Shown here: positions 24,590 to 37,254 of the stretch, in pieces
How positions within the stretch are numbered: position 1 is the stretch's first letter
Layout: every line of letters starts with the position of its first letter
Source: Mimachlamys varia
Taxonomy: Eukaryota; Mollusca; Bivalvia; Pectinida; Pectinidae
Length of the DNA stretch: 64,000 nucleotides
NCBI GenBank assembly: GCA_947623455.1
Contig: OX392532.1
Span: forward strand, 46,999,058-47,063,057
Direction: 5' to 3'
The notes under the pieces: model-generated
Seen by the model: only the letters and a program-made list of their open reading frames with translations
The model's database searches: none
What the model was told of the DNA's origin: nothing
Program-made: the position numbers and the translations under genes

Positions 24590-27500
24590 GAAGTGGGGGG
24601 GGGGGATGACAAGGGGAATCATTAATGGATATCAAGGAAGTGGGGGGGGGGGGGCAATGACAAGGGGAATCATTAATGGATATCAACGAAGTGGGGGGGG
24701 GGGGGGATGACAAGGGGAATCATTAATGGATATCAACGAAGTGGGGGGGGGGCAATGACAAGGGGAATCATTAATGGATATCAACGAAGTGGGGGGGGGG
24801 GGCAATGACAAGGGAAATCATTAATGGATATCAACGAAGTGGGGGGGGGCAATGACAAGGGGAATCATTAATGGATATCAACAAAGTGGGGGGGGGGGGG
24901 CAATGACAAGGGGAATCATTAATGGATATCAACGAAGTGGGGGGGGGGCAATGACAAGGGGAATCATTAATGGATATCAACGAAGTGGGGGGGGGGGGCA
25001 ATGACAAGGGGAATCATTAATGGATATCAACGAAGTGGGGGGGGGGGGCAATGACAAGGGGAATCATTAATGGATATCAACGAAGTGGGGGGGGGGGCAA
25101 TGACAAGGGGAATCATTAATGGATATCAACGAAGTGGGGGGGGGGGGCAATGACAAGGGGAATCATTAATGGATATCAACGAAGTGGGGGGGGGGGGGGC
25201 AATGACAAGGGGAATCATTAATGGATATCAACGAAGTGGGGGGGGGGGGGCAATGACAAGGGGAATCATTAATGGATATCAATGAAGTGGGGGGGGGGGG
25301 GATGACAAGGGGAATCATTAATGGATATCAACGAAGTGGGGGGGGGGGATGACAAGGGGAATCATTAATGGATATCAACAAAGTGGGGGGGGGGGGGGGG
25401 CAATGACAAGGGGAATCATTAATGGATATCAACGAAGTGGGGGGGGGGCAATGACAAGGGGAATCATTAATGGATATCAACGAAGTGGGGGGGGGATGAC
25501 AAGGGGAATCATTAATGGATATCAACAAAGTGGGGGGGGGGCAATGACAAGGGGAATCATTAATGGATATCAACGAAGTGGGGGGGGGATGACAAGGGGA
25601 ATCATTAATGGATATCAACAAAGTGGGGGGGGGGGGGCAATGACAAGGGGAATCATTAATGGATATCAACGAAGTGGGGGGGGGGGCAATGACAAGGGGA
25701 ATCATTAATGGATATCAACGAAGTGGGGGGGGGATGACAAGGGGAATCATTAATGGATATCAACAAAGTGGGGGGGGGGGGGCAATGACCAGGGGAATCA
25801 TTAATGGATATCAACGAAGTGGGGGGGGGGGCAATGACAAGGGGAATCATTAATGGATATCAACGAAGTGGGGGGGGGGGGGGGATGACAAGGGGAATCA
25901 TTAATGGATATCAATGAAGTGGGGGGGGGGGGATGACAAGGGGAATCATTAATGGATATCAATGAAGTGGGGGGGGGGGGGCAATGACAAGGGGAATCAT
26001 TAATGGATATCAACGAAGTGGGGGGGGGGATGACAAGGGGAATCATTAATGGATATCAACGAAGTGGGGGGGGGGGATGACAAGGGGAATCATTAATGGA
26101 TATCAATGAAGTGGGGGGGGGGGCAATGACAAGGGGAATCATTAATGGATATCAACAAAGTGGGGGGGGGGGATGACAAGGGGAATCATTAATGGATATC
26201 AATGAAGTGGGGGGGGGGCAATGACAAGGGGAATCATTAATGGATATCAACAAAGTGGGGGGGGGGGGGCAATGACAAGGGGAATCATTAATGGATATCA
26301 ATGAAGTGGGGGGGGGGCAATGACAAGGGAAATCATTAATGGATATCAACGAAGGGGGGGGGGGGGGCAATGACAAGGGGAATCATTAATGGATATCAAC
26401 GAAGTGGGGGGGGGGGGCAATGACAAGGGGAATCATTAATGGATATCAACGAAGTGGGGGGGGGGGCAATGACAAGGGGAATCATTAATGGATATCAATG
26501 AAGTGGGGGGGGGGCAATGACAAGGGGAATCATTAATGGATATCAATGAAGTGGGGGGGGGGGGCAATGACAAGGGGAATCATTAATGGATATCAACGAA
26601 GTGGGGGGGGGGGGGGATGACAAGGGGAATCATTAATGGATATCAACAAAGTGGGGGGGGGGGATGACAAGGGGAATCATTAATGGATATCAACAAAGTG
26701 GGGGAGGGGGGGGGGGCAATGACAAGGGGAATCATTAATGGATATCAACGAAGTGGGGGGGGGGCAATGACAAGGGGAATCATTAATGGATATCAACGAA
26801 GTGGGGGGGGGGGCAATGACAAGGGGAATCATTAATGGATATCAACGAAGTGGGGGGGGGGGGGGGGCAATGACAAGGGGAATCATTAATGGATATCAAC
26901 GAAGTGGGGGGGGGGGCAATGACAAGGGAAATCATTAATGGATATCAATGAAGTGGGGGGGGGGATGACAAGGGGAATCATTAATGGATATCAACGAAGT
27001 GGGGGGGGGGGGGGCAATGACAAGGGGAATCATTAATGGATATCAACGAAGTGGGGGGGGGGGATGACAAGGGGAATCATTAATGGATATCAACGAAGTG
27101 GGGGGGGGGGGCAATGACAAGGGGAATCATTAATGGATATCAACGAAGTGGGGGGGGGGGGATGACAAGGGGAATCATTAATGGATATCAACGAAGTGGG
27201 GGGGGGGGCAATGACAAGGGGAATCATTAATGGATATCAACGAAGTGGGGGGGGGGGCAATGACAAGGGGAATCATTAATGGATATCAACGAAGTGGGGG
27301 GGGGGGATGACAAGGGGAATCATTAATGGATATCAAGGAAGTGGGGGGGGGGATGACAAGGGGAATCATTAATGGATATCAACGAAGTGGGGGGGGGGGC
27401 AATGACAAGGGGAATCATTAATGGATATCAACGAAGTGGGGGGGGGGGCAATGACAAGGGGAATCATTAATGGATATCAACGAAGTGGGGGGGGGGGATG

Positions 27501-30500
27501 ACAAGGGGAATCATTAATGGATATCAAGGAAGTGGGGGGGGGGGGCAATGACAAGGGGAATCATTAATGGATATCAATGAAGTGGGGGGGGGGGGGGCAA
27601 TGACAAGGGGAATCATTAATGGATATCAACGAAGTGGGGGGGGGGGGATGACAAGGGGAATCATTAATGGATATCAACGAAGTGGGGGGGGGGGCAATGA
27701 CAAGGGGAATCATTAATGGATATCAACGAAGTGGGGGGGGGGGGATGACAAGGGGAATCATTAATGGATATCAAGGAAGTGGGGGGGGGGATGACAAGGG
27801 GAATCATTAATGGATATCAACGAAGTGGGGGGGGGGGGGCAATGACAAGGGGAATCATTAATGGATATCAACGAAGTGGGGGGGGGGGGGCAATGACAAG
27901 GGGAATCATTAATGGATATCAACGAAGTGGGGGGGGGGAATCAACGAAGTGGGGGGGGGGGGATGACAAGGGGAATCATTAATGGATATCAACGAAGTGG
28001 GGGGGGGGGGGGGAATGACAAGGGGAATCATTAATGGATATCAACGAAGTGGGGGGGGGCAATGACAAGGGGAATCATTAATGGATATCAACGAAGTGGG
28101 GGGGGGAATCAACGAAGTGGGGGGGGGGGGACAAGGGGAATCATTAATGGATATCAACAAAGTGGGGGGGGGGGGGGCAATGACAAGGGGAATCATTAAT
28201 GGATATCAACGAAGTGGGGGGGGGGGGATGACAAGGGGAATCATTAATGGATATCAACGAAGTGGGGGGGGGGATGACAAGGGGAATCATTAATGGATAT
28301 CAACGAAGTGGGGGGGGGGCAATGACAAGGGGAATCATTAATGGATATCAACGAAGTGGGGGGGGGGGATGACAAGGGGAATCATTAATGGATATCAACG
28401 AAGTCGGGGGGGGGGGGCAATGACAAGGGGAATCATTAATGGATATCAACGAAGTGGGGGGGGGGAATCAACGAAGTGGGGGGGGGGGGATGACAAGGGG
28501 AATCATTAATGGATATCAACGAAGTGGGGGGGGGGGGCAATGACAAGGGGAATCATTAATGGATATCAACGAAGTGGGGGGGGGGGATGACAAGGGGAAT
28601 CATTAATGGATATCAAGGAAGTGGGGGGGGGGCAATGACAAGGGGAATCATTAATGGATATCAACGAAGTGGGGGGGGGGGATGACAAGGGGAATCATTA
28701 ATGGATATCAACGAAGTGGGGGGGGGGGATGACAAGGGGAATCATTAATGGATATCAACGAAGTGGGGGGGGGGGCAATGACAAGGGGAATCATTAATGG
28801 ATATCAACGAAGTGGGGGGGGGGGCAATGACAAGGGGAATCATTAATGGATATCAACGAAGTGGGGGGGGGCAATGACAAGGGGAATCATTAATGGATAT
28901 CAACGAAGTGGGAGGGGGGGGCAATGACAAGGGGAATCATTAATGGATATCAACGAAGTGGGGGGGGCAATGACAAGGGGAATCATTAATGGATATCAAC
29001 GAAGTGGGGGGGGGGGCAATGACAAGGGGAATCATTAATGGATATCAACGAAGTGGGGGGGGGGGGGGCAATGACAAGGGGAATCATTAATGGATATCAA
29101 TGAAGTGGGGGGGGGGGGGGATGACAAGGGGAATCATTAATGGATATCAACGAAGTGGGGGGGGGGGGCAATGACAAGGGGAATCATTAATGAATATCAA
29201 CGAAGTGGGGGGGGGGGGCAATGACAAGGGGAATCATTAATGGATATCAACGAAGTGGGGGGGGGGCAATGACAAGGGGAATCATTAATAGATATCAACG
29301 AAGTGGGGGGGGGGGGCAATGACAAGGGGAATCATTAATGGATATCAACGAAGTGGGGGGGGGGCAATGACAAGGGGAATCATTAATGGATATCAACGAA
29401 GTGGGGTGGGGGGAATGACAAGGGGAATCATTAATGGATATCAACGAAGTGGGGGGGGGGGGGCAATGACAAGGGAAATCATTAATGGATATCAACGAAG
29501 TGGGGGGGGGGGGGATGACAAGGGGAATCATTAATGGATATCAACGAAGTGGGGGGGGGGATTGACAAGGGGAATCATTAATGGATATCAACGAAGTGGG
29601 GGGGGCAATGACAAGGGAAATCATTAATGGATATCAATGAAGTGGGGGGGGGGGGGGGCAATGACAAGGGGAATCATTAATGGATATCAACGAAGTGGGG
29701 GGGGGGAATCAACGAAGTGGGGGGGGGGGGGACAAGGGGAATCATTAATGGATATCAACAAAGTGGGGGGGGGGGGCAATGACAAGGGGAATCATTAATG
29801 GATATCAACGAAGTGGGGGGGGGGCAATGACAAGGGGAATCATTAATGGATATCAACGAAGTGGGGGGGGGGCAATGACAAGGGGAATCATTAATGGATA
29901 TCAACGAAGTGGGGGGGGGGAATCAACGAAGTGGGGGGGGGGGGGGGGGGGGACAAGGGGAATCATTAATGGATATCAACAAAGTGGGGGGGGGGGCAAT
30001 GACAAGGGGAATCATTAATGGATATCAACGAAGTGGGGGGGGGGGGCAATGACAAGGGGAATCATTAATGGATATCAACGAAGTGGGGGGGGGGGGGGGC
30101 AATGACAAGGGGAATCATTAATGGATATCAACGAAGTGGGGGGGGGGGGATGACAAGGGGAATCATTAATGGATATCAACGAAGTGGGGGGGGGGATGAC
30201 AAGGGGAATCATTAATGGATATCAACGAAGTGGGGGGGGGGCAATGACAAGGGGAATCATTAATGGATATCAACGAAGTGGGGGGGGGGAATCAACGAAG
30301 TGGGGGGGGGGGGGGACAAGGGGAATCATTAATGGATATCAACAAAGTGGGGGGGGGGGGGGGGGCAATGACAAGGGGAATCATTAATGGATATCAACGA
30401 AGTGGGGGGGGGGGGATGACAAGGGGAATCATTAATGGATATCAATGAAGTGGGGGGGGAATCAACGAAGTGGGGGGGGGGGGACAAGGGGAATCATTAA

Positions 30501-32369
30501 TGGATATCAACAAAGTGGGGGGGGGGGGGGCAATGACAAGGGGAATCATTAATGGATATCAACGAAGTGGGGGGGGGGGGCAATGACAAGGGGAATCATT
30601 AATGGATATCAATGAAGTGGGGGGGGGGGGCATTGACAAGGGGAATCATTAATGGATATCAACGAAGTGGGGGGGGGCAATGACAAGGGGAATCATTAAT
30701 GGATATCAACGAAGTGGGGGGGGGGCAATGACAAGGGGAATCATTAATGGATATCAACAAAGTGGGGGGGGGGGGACAAGGGGAATCATTAATGGATATC
30801 AACAAAGTGGGGGGGGGATGACAAGGGGAATCATTAATGGATATCAACAAAGTGGGGGGGGGGGGCAATGACAAGGGGAATCATTAATGGATATCAACGA
30901 AGTGGGGGGGGGGGGACAAGGGGAATCATTAATGGATATCAACAAAGTGGGGGGGGGGATGACAAGGGGAATCATTAATGGATATCAACAAAGTGGGGGG
31001 GCAATGACAAGGGGAATCATTAATGGATATCAACGAAGTGGGGGGGGGGCAATGACAAGGGGAATCATTAATGGATATCAATGAAGTGGGGGGGGGCAAT
31101 GACAAGGGGAATCATGAATGGATATCAACGAAGTGGGGGGGGGGGCAATGACAAGGGGAATCATTAATGGATATCAACGAAGTGGGGGGGGGGGGCAATG
31201 ACAAGGGGAATCATTAATGGATATCAATGAAGTGGGGGGGGGGGGCAATGACAAGGGGAATCATTAATGGATATCAACGAAGTGGGGGGGGGGCAATGAC
31301 AAGGGGAATCATTAATGGATATCAACGAAGTGGGGGGGGGGGGATGACAAGGGGAATCATTAATGGATATCAACGAAGTGGGGGAGGGGGGGGGGGCAAT
31401 GACAAGGGGAATCATTAATGGATATCAACGAAGTGGGGGGGGGGGATGACAAGGGGAATCATTAATGGATATCAACGAAGTGGGGGGGGGGCAATGACAA
31501 GGGGAATCATTAATGGATATCAACGAAGTGGGGGGGGGGGGATGACAAGGGGAATCATTAATGGATATCAAGGAAGTGGGGGGGGGGGGATGACAAGGGG
31601 AATCATTAATGGATATCAACGAAGTGGGGGGGGGGCAATGACAAGGGGAATCATTAATGGATATCAACGAAGTGTGGGGGGGGGGCAATGACAAGGGGAA
31701 TCATTAATGGATATCAACGAAGTGGGGGGGGGGGGGGGCAATGACAAGGGGAATCATTAATGGATATCAACGAAGTGGGGGGGGGCAATGACAAGGGGAA
31801 TCATTAATGGATATCAACGAAGTGGGGGGGGGGGCAATGACAAGGGGAATCATTAATGGATATCAACGAAGTGGGGGGGGGGGGGGGCAATGACAAGGGG
31901 AATCATTAATGGATATCAACGAAGTGGGGGGGGGGGGGATGACAAGGGGAATCATTAATGGATATCAACAAAGTGGGGGGGGGAATCAACGAAGTGGGGG
32001 GGGGGGGGGATGACAAGGGGAATCATTAATGGATATCAATGAAGTGGGGGGGGGGATGACAAGGGGAATCATTAATGGATATCAACAAAGTGGGGGGGGG
32101 CAATGACAAGGGGAATCATTAATGGATATCAACGAAGTGGGGGGGGGGGGGCAATGACAAGGGGAATCATTAATGGATATCAATGAAGTGGGGGGGGGGG
32201 GGCAATGACAAGGGGAATCATTAATGGATATCAACGAAGTGGGGGGGGGAATCAACGAAGTGGGGGGGGGGGATGACAAGGGGAATCATTAATGGATATC
32301 AATGAAGTGGGGGGGAGGGCAATGACAAGGGGAATCATTAATGGATATCAACGAAGTGGGGGGGGGGGC
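24590..32369. repeat. 7.8-kb minisatellite with G runs of about 7-18
   Basis: The unit is about 45-55 bp: GGGGAATCATTAATGGATAT, then CAACGAAGT, then a G run, then CAATGACAA or ATGACAA. I estimate about 160 copies. The non-G part is highly conserved (variants AACGAAG, AACAAAG, AATGAAG, AAGGAAG), while the G run differs in nearly every copy. All ORFs on both strands (for example the GIINGYQRSGGG and SLISINDSPCH families) are by-products of the unit. The array lies in the intron between exons c and d; G runs are on the plus strand, the template for the gene. Confidence 0.96.
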
Positions 32370-32522
32370 CTAACATAGTTAGAAATAATGGATATGATGG
32401 AAGATGGTATTGTAGTAGAATGAAGTGGAGGAGTGGGGATTTGATAGTAGGGTGAAACAAACAGGCAGTTGGCTGAGATGAAGTGAGTCAGGGTGAGATG
32501 GTGAGAGCCAGGAAGTATATTA

Positions 32523-33255
32523 TCTAAGTAGGGTGACATAGGGTGAGATGGGGTGACACAGGGTGAAACAGGGTGAGACAGGGTGAGATGGGGTGACACA
32601 TTGTGAAACAAGGTGACACATGGTGACACATGGTGAGACAGTGACACATGGTGAGATGGGGTAAGATGGGGTGACACATGGTGAGACGGGGTGAGATGGG
32701 GTGACACAGGGTGAGACGGGGTGACACATGGTGAGATGGGGTGACACAGGGTGAGACAGGGTGACACATGGTAAGATGGGGTGACACATGGTGAGATTGG
32801 GTGACACAGGGTAAGATGTGGTGACACATGGTGAGATGGAGTGACATAGGGTGAGATGGGGTGAGACAGGATGAGATGGGGTGACACAGGGTGAGATGGG
32901 GTGAGACAGGATGAGATGAGGTGACACAGGGAGAGATGGGGTGACACAGGGTGAGATGGGGTGAGACATGGTGAGATGGGGTGACACAGGATGAGATGGG
33001 GTGACACAGGGTGAGACAGGGTGACACATGGTGAGACAGAGTGACACAGGGTGAGATGGGGTGACACAGGATGAGATGGGGTGACACAGGATGAGATGGG
33101 GTGACACAGGATGAGATGGGGTGACACAGGGTGAGATGGGGTGACACAGGGTGAGACAGGGTGACACATGGTGAGACAGAATGACACAGGATGAGATGGG
33201 GTGACACAGGATGAGATGGGGTGACACAGGATGAGATGGGGTGACACAGGGTGAA
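32523..33255. repeat. 10-bp minisatellite (GGGTGACACA / GGGTGAGATG)
   Basis: The sequence runs in near-exact 10-bp register, alternating GGGTGACACA, GGGTGAGATG and GGGTGAGACA for about 73 units. Thirty bases equal ten codons, so several minus frames stay open (227-299 codons of the HPVSPHLILC type); these are spurious. The array ends about 180 bp downstream of exon c on the sense strand. Confidence 0.93.
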
Positions 33256-33436
33256 ATCAAGAGGGCCAGGAGGAATTATACCTATGTAGAGTGAGATGGA
33301 GTGAGATTATTGTTTTGTAGCCAATCGGTAAACAAAGAGATACACTACATGTATACACAAACATGCTGTGACTAAAACAGTCAGAATAACTAAAACAGAG
33401 TTTAGTCAGTACGACTAGAGCAGACTAAATTGTTAC

Positions 33437-33574
33437 CTTGGTTTTTTACTTCAGCAAATTCATGATTGTATTCTTCCAGTGTCTCCCGAAGTTGTTTGTT
33501 TTCAATCTCCAGATCACTGACTCGGTGTGCCTTCTTCTGAAGTTGTGAGGCATATTCAAGTACGGACACAGGAT
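33437..33574 (-). CDS. CUX1: CUX1/CASP exon c (phase 1 to phase 1, 138 nt)
   Basis: The exon encodes [19 protein letters not shown], then SDLEIENKQ, then [18 protein letters not shown]. The last part is the hallmark of the family (vertebrate [18 protein letters not shown]). It enters in phase 1 after a CTCTTTTGACAG acceptor, completing the Asp codon split with exon b. It leaves in phase 1 as CAAG then gtaacaatt; the overhanging G forms Glu with exon d. A gtctaatcg sequence about 35 nt upstream of the acceptor is a reasonable branch point. The exon lies about 180 bp from the end of the 10-bp array at 32523-33255. The 77-codon ORF covering it extends into intron on both sides. Confidence 0.95.
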
Positions 33575-34284
33575 CTGTCAAAAGAGGCACAGCGATTAGA
33601 CGGGTGTGATTAATACAACACCACAGGCAAGCCACGAAAAAATCAGTAATTGATTTTCCTTCAAATACATGTACTAGCCATAAACAAGCAACATAGCCCC
33701 TGGCTGACGGGGGACCGGAGGGTTCAGCCCCCCTCTTGATGCTAGAGGCCCAGAGCTAATTGATAAGTTTTTTAGATCTCGGCAGTGATGCCTGTATATA
33801 TTGCTAGCACACACTTATGATTTGCTATCATCACAGGGTTCAATAAAAAACATTTAATATATATTTTCTGGGTTTACACTGCGATTTCTAGGTTGGCATG
33901 TGTAGGGAGGGTTAATGGGGAGTTCTGTGTGGTATAATGATAAGATGTGATCGACTCCAGCGTCAAGTGGAACAAAAAACTCCTTTCAGAAACGGCAAAC
34001 ATAAAGCATTAGGGTTGAGTTGCCGACATTAGTTATCGGAGCCGCATCATAACACAGCTTCGACTTCAAGTAGGCCCGAGTTACCTGTGTATCTGGTACC
34101 TTATCACATCATTCCAAAATCACTTGTCTCAATTTAAAACATAAAATACGAAACTACAAATGAGCTGTTAAGACCAAAGAATCATTTCGCTGGGAAACAA
34201 TATTTATCAATACAAGTTCTCGGCCTAGAGTCTCCCAATCACACTCTTGATACATGCAGGCAAACATCGACATCAGACCCAGCG
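33575..34284. other. Intron upstream of exon c, unique part
   Basis: This is non-repetitive sequence holding the exon c branch point and acceptor at its left edge. No other gene or element is recognised. Confidence 0.45.
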
Positions 34285-36806
34285 CTAGGTAATGTACAGT
34301 AGTGCTAGGTAATGTACAGTAGGTAATGTACAGTAGTGCTAGGTAATGTACAGTAGTGCTAGGTAATGTACAGTAGTGCTAGGTAATGTACAGTAGTGCT
34401 AGGTAATGTACAGTAGTGCTAGGTAATGTATAGTAGTGCTAGGTAATGTACAGTAGTAATGTACAGTAGTGCTAGGTAATGTACAGTAGTGCTAGGTAAT
34501 GTACAGTAGTGCTAGGTAATGTACAGTAGTGCTAGGTAATGTACAGTAGTGCTAGGTAATGTACAGTAGTGCTAGGTAATGTATAGTAGTGCTAGGTAAT
34601 GTACAGTAGTAATGTACAGTAGTGCTAGGTAATGTACAGTAGTGCTAGGTAATGTACAGTAGTGCTAGGTAATGTACAGTAGAGCTAGGTAATGTACAGT
34701 AGTGCTAGGTAATGTACAGTAGTGCTAGGTAATGTACAGTAGTGCTAGGTAATGTACAGTAGTGCTAGGTAATGTACTGTAGTGCTAGGTAATGTACAGT
34801 AGTGCTAGGTAATGTACAGTAGTGCTAGGTAATGTACAGTAGTGCTAGGTAATGTACAGTAGGTAATGTGTAGTAGTGCTAGGTAATGTACAGTAGTGCT
34901 AGGTAATGTACAGTAGTGCTAGGTAATGTACAGTAGTGCTAGGTAATATACAGTAGTGCTAGGTAATGTACTGTAGTGCTAGGTAATGTACAGTAGTGCT
35001 AGGTAATGTACAGTAGTGCTAGGTAATGTACAGTAGGTAATGTGTAGTAGTGCTAGGTAATGTACAGTAGTGCTAGGTAATGTATAGTAGTGCTAGGTAA
35101 TGTACAGTAGTGCTAGGTAATGTACAGTAGAGCTAGGTAATGTACAGTAGTGCTAGGTAATGTACAGTAGTGCTAGGTAATGTACAGTAGTGCTAGGTAA
35201 TGTACAGTAGTGCTAGGTAATGTACAGTAGTGCTAGGTAATGTACTGTAGTGCTAGGTAATGTACAGTAGTGCTAGGTAATGTACAGTAGTGCTAGGTAA
35301 TGTACAGTAGTGCTAGGTAATGTACAGTAGGTAATGTGTAGTAGTGCTAGGTAATGTACAGTAGTGCTAGGTAATGTACAGTAGTGCTAGGTAATGTACA
35401 GTAGTGCTAGGTAATATACAGTAGTGCTAGGTAATGTACTGTAGTGCTAGGTAATGTACAGTAGTGCTAGGTAATGTACAGTAGTGCTAGGTAATGTACA
35501 GTAGTGCTAGGTAATGTACAGTAGGTAATGTGTAGTAGTGCTAGGTAATGTACAGTAGTGCTAGGTAATGTACAGTAGTGCTAGGTAATGTATAGTAGTG
35601 CTAGGTAATGTACAGTAGGTAATGTACAGTAGGTAATGTACAGTAGTGCTAGGTAATGTACAGTAGTGCTAGGTAATGTACAGTAGTGCTAGGTAATGTA
35701 CAGTAGTGCTAGGTAATGTACAGTAGTGCTAGGTAATGTACAGTAGTGCTAGGTAATGTACAGTAGTGCTAGGTAATGTACAGTAGTAATGTACAGTAGT
35801 GCTAGGTAATGTACAGTAGTGCTAGGTAATGTACAGTAGTAATGTACAGTAGTGCTAGGTAATGTACAGTAGTTCTAGGTAATGTACAGTAGTGCTTGGT
35901 AATGTACAGTAGGTAATGTACAGTAGTGCTAGGTAATGTATAGTATAGCTAGGTAATGTATAGTATAGCTAGGTAATGTATAGTAGTGCTTGGTAATGTA
36001 CAGTAGTGCTGGGTAATGTATAGTATAGCTAGGTAATGTACAGTAGTGCTAGGTAATGTACAGTAGTGCTAGGTAATGTACAGTAGTAATGTACAGTAGT
36101 AATGTACAGTAGTAATGTACAGTAGTGCTAGGTAATGTACAGTAGTAATGTACAGTAGTGCTAGGTAATGTACAGTAGTGCTAGGTAATGTACAGTAGTG
36201 TTAGGTAATGTACAGTAGTGCTAGGTAATGTACAGTAGTGCTAGGTAATGTACAGTAGTGCTAGGTAATGTACAGTAGTGCTAGGTAATGTACAGTAGTA
36301 ATGTACAGTAGTGCTAGGTAATGTATAGTAGGGCTAGGTAATGTACAGTAGTGCTAGGTAATGTACAGTAGTGCTAGGTAATGTATAGTAGTGCTAGGTA
36401 ATGTATAGTAGTGCTAGGTAATGTACAGTAGTAATGTAAAGTAGTGCTAGGTAATGTACAGTAGTGCTAGGTAATGTACAGTAGTGCTAGGTAATGTACA
36501 GTAGAGCTAGGTAATGTACAGTAGTGCTAGGTAATGTACAGTAGTGCTAGGTAATGTACAGTAGTGCTAGGTAATGTACAGTAGTGCTAGCTAATGTACA
36601 GTAGTAATGTACAGTAGTGCTAGGTAATGTACAGTAGTGCTAGGTAATGTACAGTAGTGCTAGGTAATGTACAGTAGTGTTAGGTAATGTACAGTAGTGC
36701 TAGGTAATGTACAGTAGTGCTAGGTAATGTACAGTAGTAATGTACAGTAGTGCTAGGTAATGTACAGTAGAGCTAGGTAATGTACAGTAATGCTTGGTAA
36801 TGTACA
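34285..36806. repeat. 20-bp tandem repeat, about 120 copies
   Basis: The unit is TGCTAGGTAATGTACAGTAG. Shortened units lacking TGCTAGG (13 bp) recur, and marked variants (AGAGCTAGG, GTACTGTAG, GTAATGTGTAG) come back in the same order at about 34680-34870, 35120-35340 and 35430-35540, showing higher-order duplication. Stop codons occur often, so no long ORF arises. Confidence 0.95.
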
Positions 36807-37254
36807 ACATTAGGTTAATTTTATTGCGTATGAATTTTAGGGTCTACACCAGGATTAGTTCAATAATACAGATATAATTACAGTTCTCTCCAACAAACAA
36901 CACATATCAGCCTCGTCTACAGTGATGCCCATCTTATTTATAACACATCTCGTATTAAACAGCTATTTCTCAGTAGGAAATTAAAATTCAATCTGCATTA
37001 AGAGGTGTAGAAATTCTACCCTGTCCCTGGGTGGCTATCCCCCTCATAAACAGTGTAACTTGCATGGAGAAACGCTAGTTTGTGCTTCTACCTTAGTCAA
37101 TGACTGGCACCTGTTTACGATCAGGTATGGCGATCAGGTATGGCCACCTCTGAAGCCACAGGTGTATACCTATACAGGTAGCACTGCTGTATCTTCTGTA
37201 CAATGATGTGGTGTAGGTGGACTTTCTTACCAGACATAAAGGCAAAAATCCTGG
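36807..37254. other. Unique intron sequence between two arrays
   Basis: No gene is seen. An AGGTATGGCGATCAGGTATGG short duplication lies near 37122-37145. Confidence 0.4.

Noticed and set aside
24444..32279. Dozens of short GIINGYQRSGGG and SLISINDSPCH ORFs
   Set aside because: They are by-products of the G-run array; frame depends on G-run length, which changes in every unit.
32348..33260. Three overlapping minus ORFs of 227-299 codons (HPVSPHLILC type)
   Set aside because: They arise from a 10-bp repeat whose 30-bp triple keeps every minus frame open; the three frames carry the same repeat peptide.
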